Assembly (NCBI GenBank): GCA_043228905.1
Contig: JBHGNT010000010.1
Span: forward strand, 8,432,001-8,496,000
Origin: Azolla caroliniana
Lineage: Eukaryota; Polypodiophyta
Direction of reading: 5' to 3'
DNA: 64,000 nt
The notes beneath the pieces are model-generated. The model saw nothing but the letters and a program-made list of their open reading frames with translations. It did no database searches and was not told the origin of the DNA. The position numbers and the translations under genes are program-made. Shown here piece after piece: positions 1-10,415 of this stretch. Every line of letters begins with the position of its first letter. Positions within the stretch are counted from its first letter, which is position 1.

Positions 1-811
1 TAGCCATGCCCTTCGACCTTGTGGTCACCTGCTGCAGATCTGCCACTTCAGGGACTACCATATTTACTGCCGGTCGTTTGTCATAGCTCTTCGCCAGGCA
101 TTGATTACTATAATGGCCTTCCTGTCGGCAGTAGTAGCAGTAGGCTTTCTGGGTATTACTGGATTCAGCATTGTTTGTTGTACCCGGGGCATGTCCTGTG
201 GTAAGCGCGGGGTTTTGGGCCGGTTGGCTGCTTGAAGCTCCTTGTTCCGGATACCGTGGGTGGCCGCCTTTTTTGAAATGCCGTTTTTTGTTATAGTTCT
301 TCTTATTGCGGTACTCTTCTTGACGAGGTTGGTCATTATATCTGCCGTATTCCTCCCGTTGCTGACGATACCCGGGGGAGTGCTCCCGGTCGTAATGTTC
401 GTATCGTCTATTGTAATCCCGATACCGATCATATCTATCGTACCAGTCATAGTTATCCCGCCGATCACCGTACCAGACATCATTCTCCCGTCGATCGCCA
501 TACTGGACATCCTGTGCCGGTCGGTCGCGGTCCATTCGCCGCCAGCGTTCCTCTTCTTCATCCCGGCTACTGCGTGACTCTATTTGTCGGACGAGCGGTG
601 CTTGCCGGTTCAATAGATTATACTCGCACCTATCCGTCGTATGGCCCTTGGATTGACAGATTACACATTGCGTCCTCATAGTGCATTCTAGTGCCGAGTG
701 TCCGGAATTCAAGCAGGTTGTGCACTGTATTGCTTGCCGAAACCGGAGGTCTTCATCGGATGGTAACGCCCGTTGGAGTGCTCCGAGTGTGAGCCATGAG
801 CTTGTCTTTTC
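1..811 (-). pseudogene. gypsy-1 gag, C-terminal half with three CCHC zinc knuckles (runs off the window)
   Basis: Minus-strand reading gives a nucleocapsid-like stretch with three Cys-X2-Cys-X4-His-X4-Cys knuckles: CTTCLNSGHSALEC (about 683-725), CVICQSKGHTTDRC (about 624-668) and CYYCRQEGHYSNQC (about 98-140). Between knuckles 2 and 3 lies a low-complexity segment rich in Arg, Asp and Tyr. Such knuckles bind the packaged RNA in retrotransposon capsids. The frame continues that of the gag half at 7052-8106, from which it was separated when copia-1 inserted with a 5-bp duplication. The rest of the element lies left of the window. Seen: knuckles and frame. Known: gag role. Inferred: the two halves were one gene. 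Confidence 0.8.
807..811. other. Target-site duplication of copia-1 (left copy TTTTC)
   Basis: TTTTC precedes the left LTR, and the identical TTTTC at 7052-7056 follows the right LTR. It duplicates a site inside the gypsy-1 gag frame. Confidence 0.9.
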
Positions 812-1620
812 TGACGGGAACTGTACGCTCCCTCTACGCAACGCTCGGCCACAACCGAGCTTAGGATCATACACAGAAAAACGGGAAATAAATTCACGCG
901 ACACAAAGGAAAGAAAGGGTACACAGAATGTTTGCGTGGAAAACCCAAAGAGGGAAAAAACCACGGCAACCCACACGCTGCAAACTATCACTATGTTGGA
1001 ATGTACAAAGCAGTGAGTTCACGGAGGCAACGACCTCGTACTCACGATCCTCGCCACACACGGCGGTTACCACAGAGGCAGCGACCTCTTTCTCTCTCTC
1101 TCTCTCTCTCTGTACACTATTACGTGCTCTCTCTTCTTCTTGCACCAACAAGAAAATGACAACCACTGTTACTAAAAGTTTGCCCTAAGTCATATTTATA
1201 CTAATATGACTTTTCGGCTATTTACAAATGTAGCCTCGATGGGCTCTCAGAAACATATTTACGAATATGTCTCTTCATCCGGTTCTCACCGGGTCCGTAC
1301 CATCCGGCTCTCCGTAGCCGAGTACTCCTCATCCGGTTCATACCGGGCCTGCACCATCCGGCTCTCCGTAGCCGAGTACTCCTCATCCGGTTCATATCGG
1401 GCCTGCACCATCTGGCTCTCCGTAGCCGAGTAATCCTCATCCGGTTCATACCGGGCCTGCACCATCCGGCTCTTCGTAGCCGGGTACTCCTCATCCGGTT
1501 CATACCGGGCTTGCACCATCCGGCTCTCCGTAGCCGGGTACTCCTCATCCGGTTTCGGCCGAGGCCGATCATTGGCATTGTTCTTCTTCCTTCCCATCCG
1601 GAGGGACCTGTCTCCCAACA
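812..1620 (-). repeat. copia-1 3' LTR (809 bp)
   Basis: It matches 6313-7051 almost throughout, starting TGACGGGAAC and ending CTCCCAACA. It contains a CT microsatellite at about 1088-1111 and five units of a 54-bp tandem repeat. The length difference from the other LTR is mostly one extra 54-bp unit. Confidence 0.93.
1276..1545. repeat. 54-bp tandem repeat, five units, inside the copia-1 3' LTR
   Basis: Units start at 1276, 1330, 1384, 1438 and 1492, each beginning CATCCGGTTC and including GGCTCTCCGTAGCC. The other LTR has four full units (from 6761, 6815, 6869 and 6923). The 54-bp period is divisible by three, so it creates spurious repetitive ORFs on both strands; I do not regard these as genes. 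Confidence 0.9.
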
Positions 1621-1783
1621 AACTCCCCCTTCACTACGGCATGGGGTGTCTTACCAGTCCGATCCTCTTCCGGCATGCGTCCAGCTTGTCGGGTGTCAGC
1701 ACTTTGGTCAGCATATCTGACCCGTTCTCGGTCGTGTGGATCTTCGTCAGTGCGAACTCCTGGTCATCTACTCTTTCCCGGAT

Positions 1784-3130
1784 CTAGTGATACCTACGCT
1801 GGATATGCTTCGTCCGGGAATGGTAGGCCGCATTCTTAGCAAGGTGGATGGCACTTTGACTATCGCAGTAGAGTCGGTATTCCTCTTGTCGGATACCGAG
1901 CTCTCCGATGAAGTCCTTCATCCATAATATTTCCTTGCCGGCTTCCACAGCCGCCATGTACTCCGCCTCTGTGGTTGACAATGCAACCGTCTTCTGCAGC
2001 CTCGACTGCCACGAAACAGCTCCCCCTGCATATGTCATCACATAACCGGAAGTAGACCGGCTGGTATCCACATCAGCCGACATGTCTGAATCGGTGAAAC
2101 CGTCCAGTTGAGGTTTTCCGGAGCCGAATCGGAGACACATATTTGAAGTGCCCTTCAAATACCGGAGTATCCATTTGACTGCCTTCCAGTGCTCCTTGCC
2201 AGGATTGCTCATAAACCGGCTCACCACTCCGACTGCGTATCCAATGTCCGGTCGGGTACAAACCATTGCGTACATCAAGCTCCCGACGACAGAGGCATAT
2301 GGGATCTTCATCATATTCGCCTTCTCTGCTTTCGTCTTCGGGCTTTGCTTACCGGATAGCTTGCAGTTTGCCGGAAGTGTCGATCCGACCGGTTTCGAAT
2401 CTGACATGTTGAACCGGTGAAGCACCTTTGTCACGTACTTCTCCTGTGATAGGCATAATTGCTTCTTTGACCGGTCCCGAATGATGTGCATCCCCAACAT
2501 CTGTCTTGCCGGACCCAAGTCTTTCATTGAGAAGGTCCGGTTGAGAGCCTTCTTCAGCATCCGTATTTTTACTTGGTCTCGTCCGACGATCAACATGTCA
2601 TCCACGTACAGGAGGAGTATCAGGAAGTCCCCTCCTTCGAACTTCTTCACAAACACGCAGTGATCGGCCTGCGTCTTGTGGTACCCTTGATCGGTCATGA
2701 AGGAGTCGAACTTCCGGTACCATTGCCGGGGAGCCTGCTTTAGTCCGTACAGGCTCTTCTTCAACCGGCATACCAGGTGCTCCTTCCCTTTCTCCACAAA
2801 TCCTTCCGGTTGCTGCATGTAGATCTCCTCTTCGAGGTCGCCGTGAAGGAATGCCGTCTTCACGTCCAGCTGCTCTACCTCGAGGTCCATGCTTGCCGCT
2901 ATACTCAGCACCGTCTGGATGGAGGTCATCTTTACTACCGGGGCAAATATCTCGTCGAAGTCCACGCCCTTCTTCTGCTGGAACCCCTTCACCACGATCC
3001 TGGCTTTGTATCTCGGGGGGTTGCCGGCATCTCCCGGTTTCAACTTGTACACCCACTTGTTTCGGAGTGCCCGCTTTCCTTTTGGCAACTCCACCAATTT
3101 GTACATATGGTTCTCATGCAGGGAATCCAT
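1784..3130 (-). CDS. copia-1 reverse transcriptase and RNase H
   Basis: Open for 448 codons. RT begins near KLVELPKGKRALRNKWVYKL, the usual copia RT entry. It has FDEIFAPVVKM, the DVKTAFLHGDLEEEIYM block, and the catalytic LLYVDDMLIVG box at about residues 174-184. RNase H follows, with FTDSDMSADVDTSRSTSGY (family usual: DADWAG), ALSTTEAEYMA and the LYCDSQSAIHLA block, and ends in HSRTKHI. Together the domains copy element RNA into DNA inside the virus-like particle. The D-to-S change in the first RNase H motif is unusual and may weaken activity. An in-frame stop just upstream (about 3137) separates it from the integrase part of the polyprotein. Confidence 0.92.
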   Translation of the reverse strand: MDSLHENHMYKLVELPKGKRALRNKWVYKLKPGDAGNPPRYKARIVVKGFQQKKGVDFDEIFAPVVKMTSIQTVLSIAASMDLEVEQLDVKTAFLHGDLEEEIYMQQPEGFVEKGKEHLVCRLKKSLYGLKQAPRQWYRKFDSFMTDQGYHKTQADHCVFVKKFEGGDFLILLLYVDDMLIVGRDQVKIRMLKKALNRTFSMKDLGPARQMLGMHIIRDRSKKQLCLSQEKYVTKVLHRFNMSDSKPVGSTLPANCKLSGKQSPKTKAEKANMMKIPYASVVGSLMYAMVCTRPDIGYAVGVVSRFMSNPGKEHWKAVKWILRYLKGTSNMCLRFGSGKPQLDGFTDSDMSADVDTSRSTSGYVMTYAGGAVSWQSRLQKTVALSTTEAEYMAAVEAGKEILWMKDFIGELGIRQEEYRLYCDSQSAIHLAKNAAYHSRTKHIQRRYH

Positions 3131-3136
3131 CTCGTC

Positions 3137-4790
3137 CTACATGGCACTTAACCATTTCCGGCTGTGGGTGTCATCCTTCGCTTCTTTGAAGCTTTCCGGC
3201 TCCCCCTCATCGGTCAGCAGAACATGCTCTGCATCCGGAAATCTCCGGGGGGCCCTTCTCTCTCTGAGAGGATATCTCCGTCTTTGGGCTTCGGTAGCCG
3301 GCTCCTCCATTTGCTCTTCATCCGAATCCGATTCGGGGTCTAGGCCGATTCCGGTTTCAACTTCCTCTACCTCTTCTTCTGCCGGTTCGGTATCCTCACC
3401 GTATCTGGCTAGTTCTTCGAGTGCTAACCGGTCTCTTGCCGGTTGGGTCTGCTCATCGTAGAGTCGATCCTTACCGGTCGACTCGGAGTTCATTATCTTC
3501 TTCTCCGACTCCTAGTTGGCGAGCGTCTTGTCCTCCATGAAGATAATATCTCGACTCCGGAATACCTTCTTGTCGACCGGGTCCCACACTCGGTAGCCAA
3601 ACTCATCGTCACTGTAACCGAGGAATATGCATGGCCGGGTCTTTGGATCTAACTTACCTCTCCGGTCCTTAGCTACATGCACGTAAGCGAGACACCCAAA
3701 CACCTTCAGATGCCGGTAGGATACTTCCTTACCGGTCCACACTCTCTGTGGCGTGTCTCCGTCCAAGGGTACTGAGGGTGATCTATTTATCACGTATGTC
3801 GCCGTCGACAGTGCCTCAGCCCAAAACTTCTTGGGTAGTTTTGCATGCGCTAGCATACTCCGGACCCTCTCCATTATGGTCCGGTTCATCCTCTCGGCTA
3901 GTCCATTTAGTTCTGGCGTCTTCGGCACGGTAAATTCGAGCCGGATTCCCTTCGAGCGGCAGTACTCCTCGAACTGCCCCCGGTACTCTCCTCCGTTATC
4001 TGCTCGAACCGCCTTCAGCTTCCGGCCGGTTTCTCTTTCCACTCTCGCGTGGAGCTCTTTGAAAACGGATAACACCTGATCCTTCGTCTTCAACGGTGTG
4101 GCCCACAGCTTCCGGCTGTGGTCATCTATGAAAGTCACGAAGTACTGCGCTCCGGCATGTGACTTTGTGTCTACCTGACACACATCTGTATGCACCAACT
4201 CCAATGGTGCATTACGTCTCATCGGTGGCCTTGGTCGGAAGGAGGTCCGGTTTTGCTTACCGGCCAGACAATCAGTGCACTTCTCCAAGTGCACGTTCTT
4301 CACTGGAATGAGGTTGTCGTCTGCAAGCCTCTTCATCCCCTTCTCGCTCATGTGACACAACCTCTTGTGCCACAGCTCACCGGCAGTGTCGGATGCCATG
4401 TTCACTTCTTCCGGGCATAACTGAGCATTCATCAGGTACAACGTGTTTACCTTCCGGGCCCGAGCCACAATCAGGCTCCCTTTGCTGAACTTCATGACGT
4501 CGTTCCGGATGCTACCCGTGTAGCCTTCATCATCTAGCTGACCGGCTGATATCAGGTTCAGACGAACCTCCGGAACGTGTCAGACATCCTTCAGCAGCAA
4601 CTTGCATCCGGTTGGTGTTGACAACCACACGTCTCCTATGCCGACAATTCGGCATGTACCTTCATTCCCCATCCGGACACAGCCGTGGTCACCGGCTGAG
4701 TAGGATGAGAAGCATTTCCGGTCCGGGGTAAGGTGGAACGATGCTCCGGAGTCTACCACCTAGGTCATCTCGTCGCCGGCAAGGTTTATA
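3137..4790 (-). pseudogene. copia-1 protease, GAG-pre-integrase and integrase region with in-frame stops
   Basis: From the 4790 end the minus strand reads a protease core with D-S-G-A near 4750, then a GAG-pre-integrase region containing LWHKRLCHMSEKGMKRL. Next comes an H-X-C...C-X2-C zinc element (EKCTDCLAGKQ) and the integrase core: HTDVCQ (first Asp), FIDDHSRKLWATPLK, RADNGGEY (second Asp) and NGLAERMNRTIMERVRSML (Glu). A copia-type linker with KVFGCLAYVHV and CIFLGYSDDEFGYRVWDP follows, then an acidic hinge (3137-3493). I see stops at roughly 4757, 4578, 3513 and 3137, so it cannot make one polyprotein, although the longest integrase piece is open for 327 codons (3512-4495). Confidence 0.88.
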
Positions 4791-6282
4791 TCACTCTCCT
4801 CGGTGATGAGCATCAACTCTTCTTCACTTGCCGCGATTGCCATCGTTCCCTTCCGGTCCGGCCCCCTCCGGTCTTTACCGTTCCGGTCCGGGGTCCGCTT
4901 CGAATCGGTACCGTCGGTCTCCTTGTCTTTACGGAAATGCCGACAGTTCTTTTGGAAGTGACCCGGCTTGCCGCAATAGAAGCAGGTGGGCCTTCCCCTT
5001 GACTTTGACCGTGTCCCCGACTTCTCCCGGTTCTGGGGACTACGGTTTCTATGTCTTCCTCGTTCCGATTCGGTAAGAAGCGCTTTGGAGTCGGAGCTTG
5101 TATCTTTGTCTTTCCGACGCGCCTCCTCATCTAGCAAGCTCGACTTTACTCTTGCTAGGGATAACCGTTTTCCTTCCGGCCCGGCGTTGCCCAAATTGAC
5201 AACCAACGTCTCCCAGCTATCCGGGAGGGAATCGAGTAGGAGTAGCGCTAGTACCTCATCGGTGAGAGGTACTTCCAATGAGGTTACCTGGTGTATTAGC
5301 CCCTGGAAGGCATTCATGTGCTCCGCCATGCTGGAGCCATCTTGGTACCGGAGTCTTACTAGCTTCCGGAATACCGACACCTGATTGACAGCATTTTTGT
5401 TCTGAAACATTATGCCGATCTTCTCCCAGAGCTCATGAGCCTTGGTCTCCTCATTGAAGTTGTTGTACAGGATCATGTCGATGAAGCACCGTATGGGGTC
5501 CGCTTCGAATTGGTACCGTCGGTCTCCTTGTCTTTACGGAAATGCCGACAGTTCTTTTGGAAGTGACCCGGCTTGCCGCAATAGAAGCAGGTGGGCCTTC
5601 CCCTTGACTTTGACCGTGTCCCCGACTTCTCCCGGTTCTGGGGACTACGGTTTCTATGTCTTCCGCGTTCCGATTCGGTAAGAAGCGCTTTGGAGTCGGA
5701 GCTCGTATCTTTGTCTTTCCGACGCGCCTCCTCATCTAGCAAGCTCGACTTTACTCTTGCTAGGGATAACCGTTTTCCTTCCGGCCCGGCGTTGCCCAAA
5801 TTGACAACCAACGTCTCCCAGCTATCCGGGAGGGAACCGAGCAGGAGTAGCGCTAGTACCTCATCGGTGAGAGGTACTTCCAATGAGGTTACCTGGTGTA
5901 TTAGCCCCTGGAAGGCATTCATGTGCTCCGCCATGCTGGAGCCATCTTGGTACCGGAGTCTTACTAGCTTCCGGAATACCGACACCTGATTGACAACATT
6001 TTTGTTCTGAAACATTATGCCGATCTTCTCCCAGAGCTCATGAGCCTTGGTCTCCTCATTGAAGTTGTTGTACAGGATCATGTTGATGAAGCATCGTATG
6101 TACGCCGTTGTCTTCATGTGCATCACCTCCCATATCGCCGCGTCGATTTTGTCCGGTCTCTTGTCCCCGAACTGAACCGGCAGCCAGAGGTCTTTAACCA
6201 CGAGCATGTCCCTCATCTTCGACTTCCACACTGAATAGTTGGAGCCGGTGAGCTTGAACATGCCGCCAAACGATTCGTCCAT
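4760..6282 (-). pseudogene. copia-1 gag, disrupted by a 605-bp tandem duplication
   Basis: The ATG at 6282 opens a copia gag (UBN2/retrotran_gag type) with KLTGSNYSVWKSKMRDMLV, a helical capsid-like region (VFRKLVRLRYQDGSSMAEHM), and one CCHC knuckle CFYCGKPGHFQKNC before a basic tail. The first copy of the frame ends at 5473 because the duplicated segment (4891-5495 and 5496-6100) is 605 bp, not a multiple of three. The second copy resumes as an ORF at 4760-5476 and runs on into the normal pre-protease tail (EEELMLITEESDINLAGDEM). So the downstream copy keeps the junction to protease, and the upstream copy keeps the start codon. Confidence 0.88.
4891..6100. repeat. Tandem duplication, two 605-bp copies (4891-5495, 5496-6100)
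   Basis: Both copies begin GGGTCCGCTTCGAA and end in a CGTATG block. I count about eight substitutions between them, so the duplication is young but not new. It lies wholly inside the copia-1 gag gene. Confidence 0.93.
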
Positions 6283-6300
6283 TTTTTGTGTCGATTTCGC

Positions 6301-6312
6301 TCTGATACCAAT
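6301..6312 (-). other. copia-1 primer-binding site (initiator tRNA-Met)
   Basis: The minus strand next to the 5' LTR contains TGGTATCAGA, the complement of the 3' end of plant initiator tRNA-Met, offset from the LTR end by two or three bases as is usual in copia. Confidence 0.9.
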
Positions 6313-7051
6313 TGACGGGAACTGTACGCTCCCTCTACGCAACGCTCGGCCACAACCGAGCTTAGGATCATACACAGAAAAACGGGAAATAAATTCACGC
6401 GACACAAAGGAAAGAAAGGGTACACAGAATGTTTGCGTGGAAAACCCAAAGAGGGAAAAAAACCACGCAAACTATCACTATGTTGGAATGTACAAAGCAG
6501 TGAGTTCACGGAGGCAACGACCTCGTACTCACGATCCTCGCCACAGGCGGCGGTTACAACAGAGGCAACGACCTCTTTCTCTCTCTCTCTCTCTCTGTAC
6601 ACTATTACGTGCTCTCTCTTCTTCTTGCACCAACAAGAAAATGACAACCACTGTTACTAAAAGTTTGCCCTAAGTCATATTTATACTAATATGACTTTTC
6701 GGCTATTTACAAATGTAGCCTCGATGGGCTCTCAGAAACATATTTACGAATATGTCTCTTCATCCGGTTCTCACCGGGTCCGTACCATCTGGCTCTCCGT
6801 AGCTGAGTACTCCTCATCCGGTTCATACCAGGCCTGCACCATCCGGCTCTCCGTAGCCGAGTACTCCTCATCCGGTTCATACCGGGCCTGCACCATCCGG
6901 CTCTCCGTAGCCGGGTACTCCTCATCCGGTTCATACCGGGCCTGCACCATCCGACTCTCCGTAGCCGGGTACTCCTCATCCGGTTTCGGCCGAGGTCGAT
7001 CATTGGCATTGTTCTTCTCCCTTCCCATCCGGAGGGACCTGTCTCCCAACA
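6313..7051 (-). repeat. copia-1 5' LTR (739 bp)
   Basis: Homologous to 812-1620. It has four full 54-bp units (6761-6976) and a CT microsatellite near 6575-6597. It ends CTCCCAACA directly before TTTTC. Confidence 0.93.
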
Positions 7052-8106
7052 TTTTCCATCTCTCTCACCCGGTCAATGACCTGGTCGATGGTACTTGCGC
7101 GGAAGTCAATTACCGTGCAAACCGTGCGTAGGGGTTCCCGGAGCGCATTTAGCAATATAGTCCGTAATTCCTCCTCCGGGGGTGCGCGGGCAAGCTGACT
7201 ATGCATCCGTTGAAATCGGATGACAAACTGGGGAATGCTCTCCCCTGCCTCCTGTCGGATGGTATAAAACAAGCCCACCACTACTGTCTGGTTCACCTCC
7301 TTTTGGAAAAAATGCAAGAATTTAGCTTTTAAATCTACGAAGGTGGTGATGGTAGACGGGTCCTGCGTCCGGCGCCATCTTGCTGCCGGTCCCTCCAATG
7401 CGACGCCAAATTCCGCTATCTTAGAGTGTTCCTCTTCCTCCGGGGTCAATCGCTGGGACACATGGTTTGCTTCCCATGTCTGTTCAAAGGCGTGAACATG
7501 AGCTTCCGCGTCCGGATCATCTCTATACTTGGAGTACTGGAACGCCATGTCGTCGTCCGGTATCGGTGCGCGGGCTGGTGGTGTTGGTGGTCGTTCTTGG
7601 TTTTTCTCCGGCGTCAGTGGTCTTTCCTCTTCTTTTGGTGACGGAGGCCTCTCCTCCTCGACTTCCGGTGTCAGTGGTCGCTCTTCCTCTACTGGTTCCG
7701 GAGGTTCCAGCCTTAGCACTTCCGGTTCCGGTGTCAGTAAGGTGTTAGATCCTTCGTCCTCCGGTCCGCCCGGGGTTTCGTTGCTGCTACGGTAGTTCGT
7801 GTGCATGCTGTATTCCCCTTCGGAATCCGATTCATACACTGAAAAGGCTTCTGCATCGCCCTCTCCGCTTGCCAACGCCTGGAGAAGGGATTCGGTTTCC
7901 CGGAGGCTGCTTAGGCTACTGCCGTCTTCCGGGTGTGATGTTTGCTGTAACCGGAGGGACTCCTCCGCTACTCTCCGGATTACGTTGGAAAACGAGCGAT
8001 CCGCTCTAATTTCCTGCGCCGTTTGCTGGAAAGCCTCACGTCTCCTTTGCCTTTCGGCAAGGCGTCGAGTTCGATCTGTAACCAGGTCGTGCGTTGATCT
8101 AGTCAT
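7052..8106 (-). pseudogene. gypsy-1 gag, N-terminal half (matrix/capsid region)
   Basis: I choose the ATG at 8106 (MTRSTHDLVTDRTRRLAE) because the region upstream looks like leader and primer-site sequence. After an acidic Ser-rich region comes a Pro/Glu repeat segment with several ERPLTPE or ERPPTPP units. A classical gypsy capsid domain follows: FGVALEGPAARWRRT, TTFVDLKAKFLHFFQKEV and GESIPQFVIRFQRMHSQL, which is the Retrotrans_gag pattern. The frame runs to the copia-1 insertion point at 7052 (VREMENVG) and resumes at 811. It packages element RNA. No stop is seen in this half, so the main damage is the insertion. Confidence 0.85.
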
Positions 8107-8430
8107 CCATTCATGCCGTCGTTCGCTGCAATAACAGGAATCGTGGTCGCCAAAAACTGTGTTAACTCTTAGGGCCGGACAATGGCCTAACACAGGGTGT
8201 CTACGGAAGACACTTCACCAAAGGGGTGTTATGGCTAGAGGATTAGGATCGACAATTAATCCGACTTAATTAGGTTACTTAGCAAGATCGTCCTTAATAA
8301 TCACACGCATAAGATATAACAATGAATGCAGAACGACAATTAACACACTAATAGCTTACTTACAACCATTCCTAATAATTAAATAACTCCTTCATTTCAC
8401 ACTCTCGACTCCTTTGCCGGCCGATAACAG
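8107..8430 (-). other. gypsy-1 leader and probable 5' LTR remnant, no gene
   Basis: On the minus strand the bases before gag include TTTTTGGCGACCACGATTCC (about 8140-8162). This resembles the TGGCGAC-type Arg primer site of Tat/Ogre gypsy elements, preceded by a possible LTR end near 8163. The rest (8190-8430) is AT-rich with no coding signal and is cut by copia-2. The primer-site reading is tentative. Confidence 0.4.
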
Positions 8431-8445
8431 GTTGAGCTTGCTCGT

Positions 8446-9190
8446 TCAACACTCCCCCTCCAGCTCAACTTGAGGTCGGATCGTGGTGTTAGTGTCTGCA
8501 GTAGCCGGTCCTTCCATCCGGCTCCTTCTGGTGTCGTTCCGCCTTGCTCGCGCTCCTCGTCCAATCCAATCCCGTTTCCTGCAACCCTTCTGGTTCCGCA
8601 CACCTCGACCTCCTTGGTCGGCTTGTCTGCTCAGCAGGCCCATCTTAGCTCCTTCGTTGTTACGACTTCGGTGCTTGTCGACCCATTGGTTCTTCCGTTT
8701 CGGTGTCGACTTCCGCTACCTTCTCATTTGCTTGGCCTTTAGTTGATCCAACTCTTCCAAATATGCTTCCTCCGATTCGTTCCAGCTTCTGTTCGAGTTG
8801 GTAGTCCCCAACTCGTCTTCCGTTTTCAGGCCCTTCACCACATCGGACCACATCTGGGTCTTGGCCTTCTTCCGGTCGGCTCTGTCCTTCTTGACTCTAC
8901 CGCCACTGCCGTTTGTTCTGACTTGTTCGGATGTGCAGACTCCTTTGGTCGGCTCTCGTCTTCTGTTATCTGCTCATCTCCCCCATTGATTCTTTCTTCC
9001 TCTCCGGCTCCTTGGCCGGTGCCATCCGTTCCCGTTCCCGTTCCTATCCTCCCCCTCAAGTGCAGCACGTCGAGATGCTGAATGCCAAGCATCTCCAAAA
9101 AGTGCTTCAACTTGTCTCATCCGAGTTGCTTGGTGAAGATATCGGCAGGTTGCCGATCCGTGTGAACATACCGAAGTTCAACTTCACCGC
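8446..9190 (-). pseudogene. copia-2 RNase H end plus charged C-terminal tail
   Basis: The minus strand reads VLSGEVELRYVHTDRQ, ADIFTK and HFLEMLGIQHLDVLHLRGRI, the end of copia RNase H, followed by a long Lys/Arg/Glu-rich tail with frameshifts. It ends ...VELEGEC and a stop that uses the first bases of the LTR, as in copia-5 and copia-6. Confidence 0.65.
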
Positions 9191-9880
9191 TCAGGACCCG
9201 CTCACGCACAAGGGTCCAGAACTACTATCGACACTGTCTTTGTGCCTTCGGTTTTGCTCTTGCTGGCCGCCTCCATTACGTGCTGACCCACCTCGTCCTC
9301 CACGCCCACGGGGTCGATCCGTCTCCGTGTACAACATCCGGCTGTCCGGTTGAGTGGTCCTCGACCCACTCACGTGGGTTTCTTCGACCATCAACATGGA
9401 TTGTAAGTCGAAGGACGGTGGCTTCTCTTGTGTGCAGATCGCCGTCCGTATTGGCCCGTACCATTGTGCTAGACCACCGAGGCAGATTTGAACCATCTCG
9501 TCTTCGTCCACCGTCACGGACATATCCCTCTGTCAAATATTGTTGAGCTCTTGTCGGAGCTGCAACTTCCGTGTCGTAGTACTAGCGGCGAAAATCTTCT
9601 GGAGATTTTCCTAGGCCTCCTTTGGCATTTTTGCATCTTTGATGTAGCTGAGCATCTGATCGTGGACACTGGACACGATACAGTATAATACTCAGCTCAC
9701 TCCTTGCTCCCATGTTGGGAAGTCTTTGTGTGCCGGCTCCGGTGCTACCTCGTTGGTTCCTTCCAGGTAGCTCCAATAACCATGCCCCAGCAAGTACTGG
9801 TGCATTTTATATGACCAAGACGCATAGTTGTCCCAATCGAGCTTCTCTATTGGAAGTGAACTCGCCATACCTCTGTCCAT
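9191..9880 (-). pseudogene. copia-2 gag fragment
   Basis: The minus strand at 9880 begins MDRGMASSLPIEKLDWDNYA, almost identical to the gag starts of copia-5 (42427) and copia-6 (50184). After frameshifts it continues with SVTVDEDEMVQICLGGLAQW and the region just before the zinc knuckle (RMLYTETDRPRGRGGRGG). The knuckle itself is lost: the sequence runs into the RNase H tail near 9190. Confidence 0.75.
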
Positions 9881-9973
9881 ACCTTTCTATGCATGTTGTT
9901 ACCGGTTATTAGGGTTTGTCTTCGAAAGCGTCTGTCGGTTGTAGAGGTTCTCAACCCTCGCGCTCTGATACCA

Positions 9974-10415
9974 TGTGAATGTGAACGTGCGGAAGCGTAT
10001 TACAAACCGGCTCTACCGGATAGCAACAATTAGAGAGGAAGGTTCAATGGAAGCTTAACACAGAGATTATGCGCATGAGAGATAGAGATAGAGAGAGAGA
10101 CAAAACATAAACTCTATTCAAATAATACTCTAAAACTCTATGTACATGGAATGTGCTCAGAGAGCACTTTTATACAAGTCCATAAAAGATTCACAGAAGT
10201 ACTGACAGGTACTTCAATGCTCATACGAGCGACTGTCACTGACTCCCAAAAATATGCCTACATACTAGGCTAGATCCGTAGGCCTCTAATGTCCTACCGG
10301 TTTCATTCTAATCTGGCTCTCCGATCCGGCTCCTCGTTCCAAATATCATTCGGACACCGATCCGGCTCTGGCTTATTTAGCCAATCCGGACCCGGTTGAG
10401 CTTGCTCGCTCAACA
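9974..10415 (-). repeat. copia-2 5' LTR
   Basis: Begins TGTGAATGTGAACGTGCGG next to the primer-site complement and ends GCTCGCTCAACA. It holds a GA microsatellite (10080-10100) and the complement of a TATA box at about 10171-10177 (TTTTATA). It is related to the LTR at 10713-11107. Confidence 0.75.

Larger units (their letters stand above)
812..7051 (-). mobile_element. copia-1, complete Ty1/copia LTR retrotransposon inserted in gypsy-1 gag
   Basis: A full-length element read on the minus strand, flanked by the 5-bp duplication TTTTC (807-811 and 7052-7056). The LTRs begin TG and end CA. Gene order in the minus direction is 5' LTR, Met primer site, gag, protease, integrase, RT, RNase H, 3' LTR; integrase before RT is diagnostic of copia. 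Several in-frame stops and a gag tandem duplication make this copy non-autonomous, although RT-RNase H is open for 448 codons. Confidence 0.93.
8427..10415 (-). mobile_element. copia-2, internally deleted copia element (gag joined to the RNase H tail)
   Basis: Minus-strand element with a 5' LTR at about 9974-10415, Met primer-site complement (TGATACCA) at about 9966-9973, a gag start at about 9880, then directly the extreme end of RNase H and the polyprotein tail. Protease, integrase, RT and most of RNase H are missing. Only about 25 bp of the other LTR (GGTTGAGCTTGCTCG...) remain at about 8427-8451. It is the same family as copia-5 and copia-6. Confidence 0.75.

Noticed and set aside
1206-1621. 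Repetitive proteins on both strands across the LTR minisatellite
   Set aside because: The 54-bp period is divisible by three, so all frames stay open by periodicity, and the DNA is LTR.
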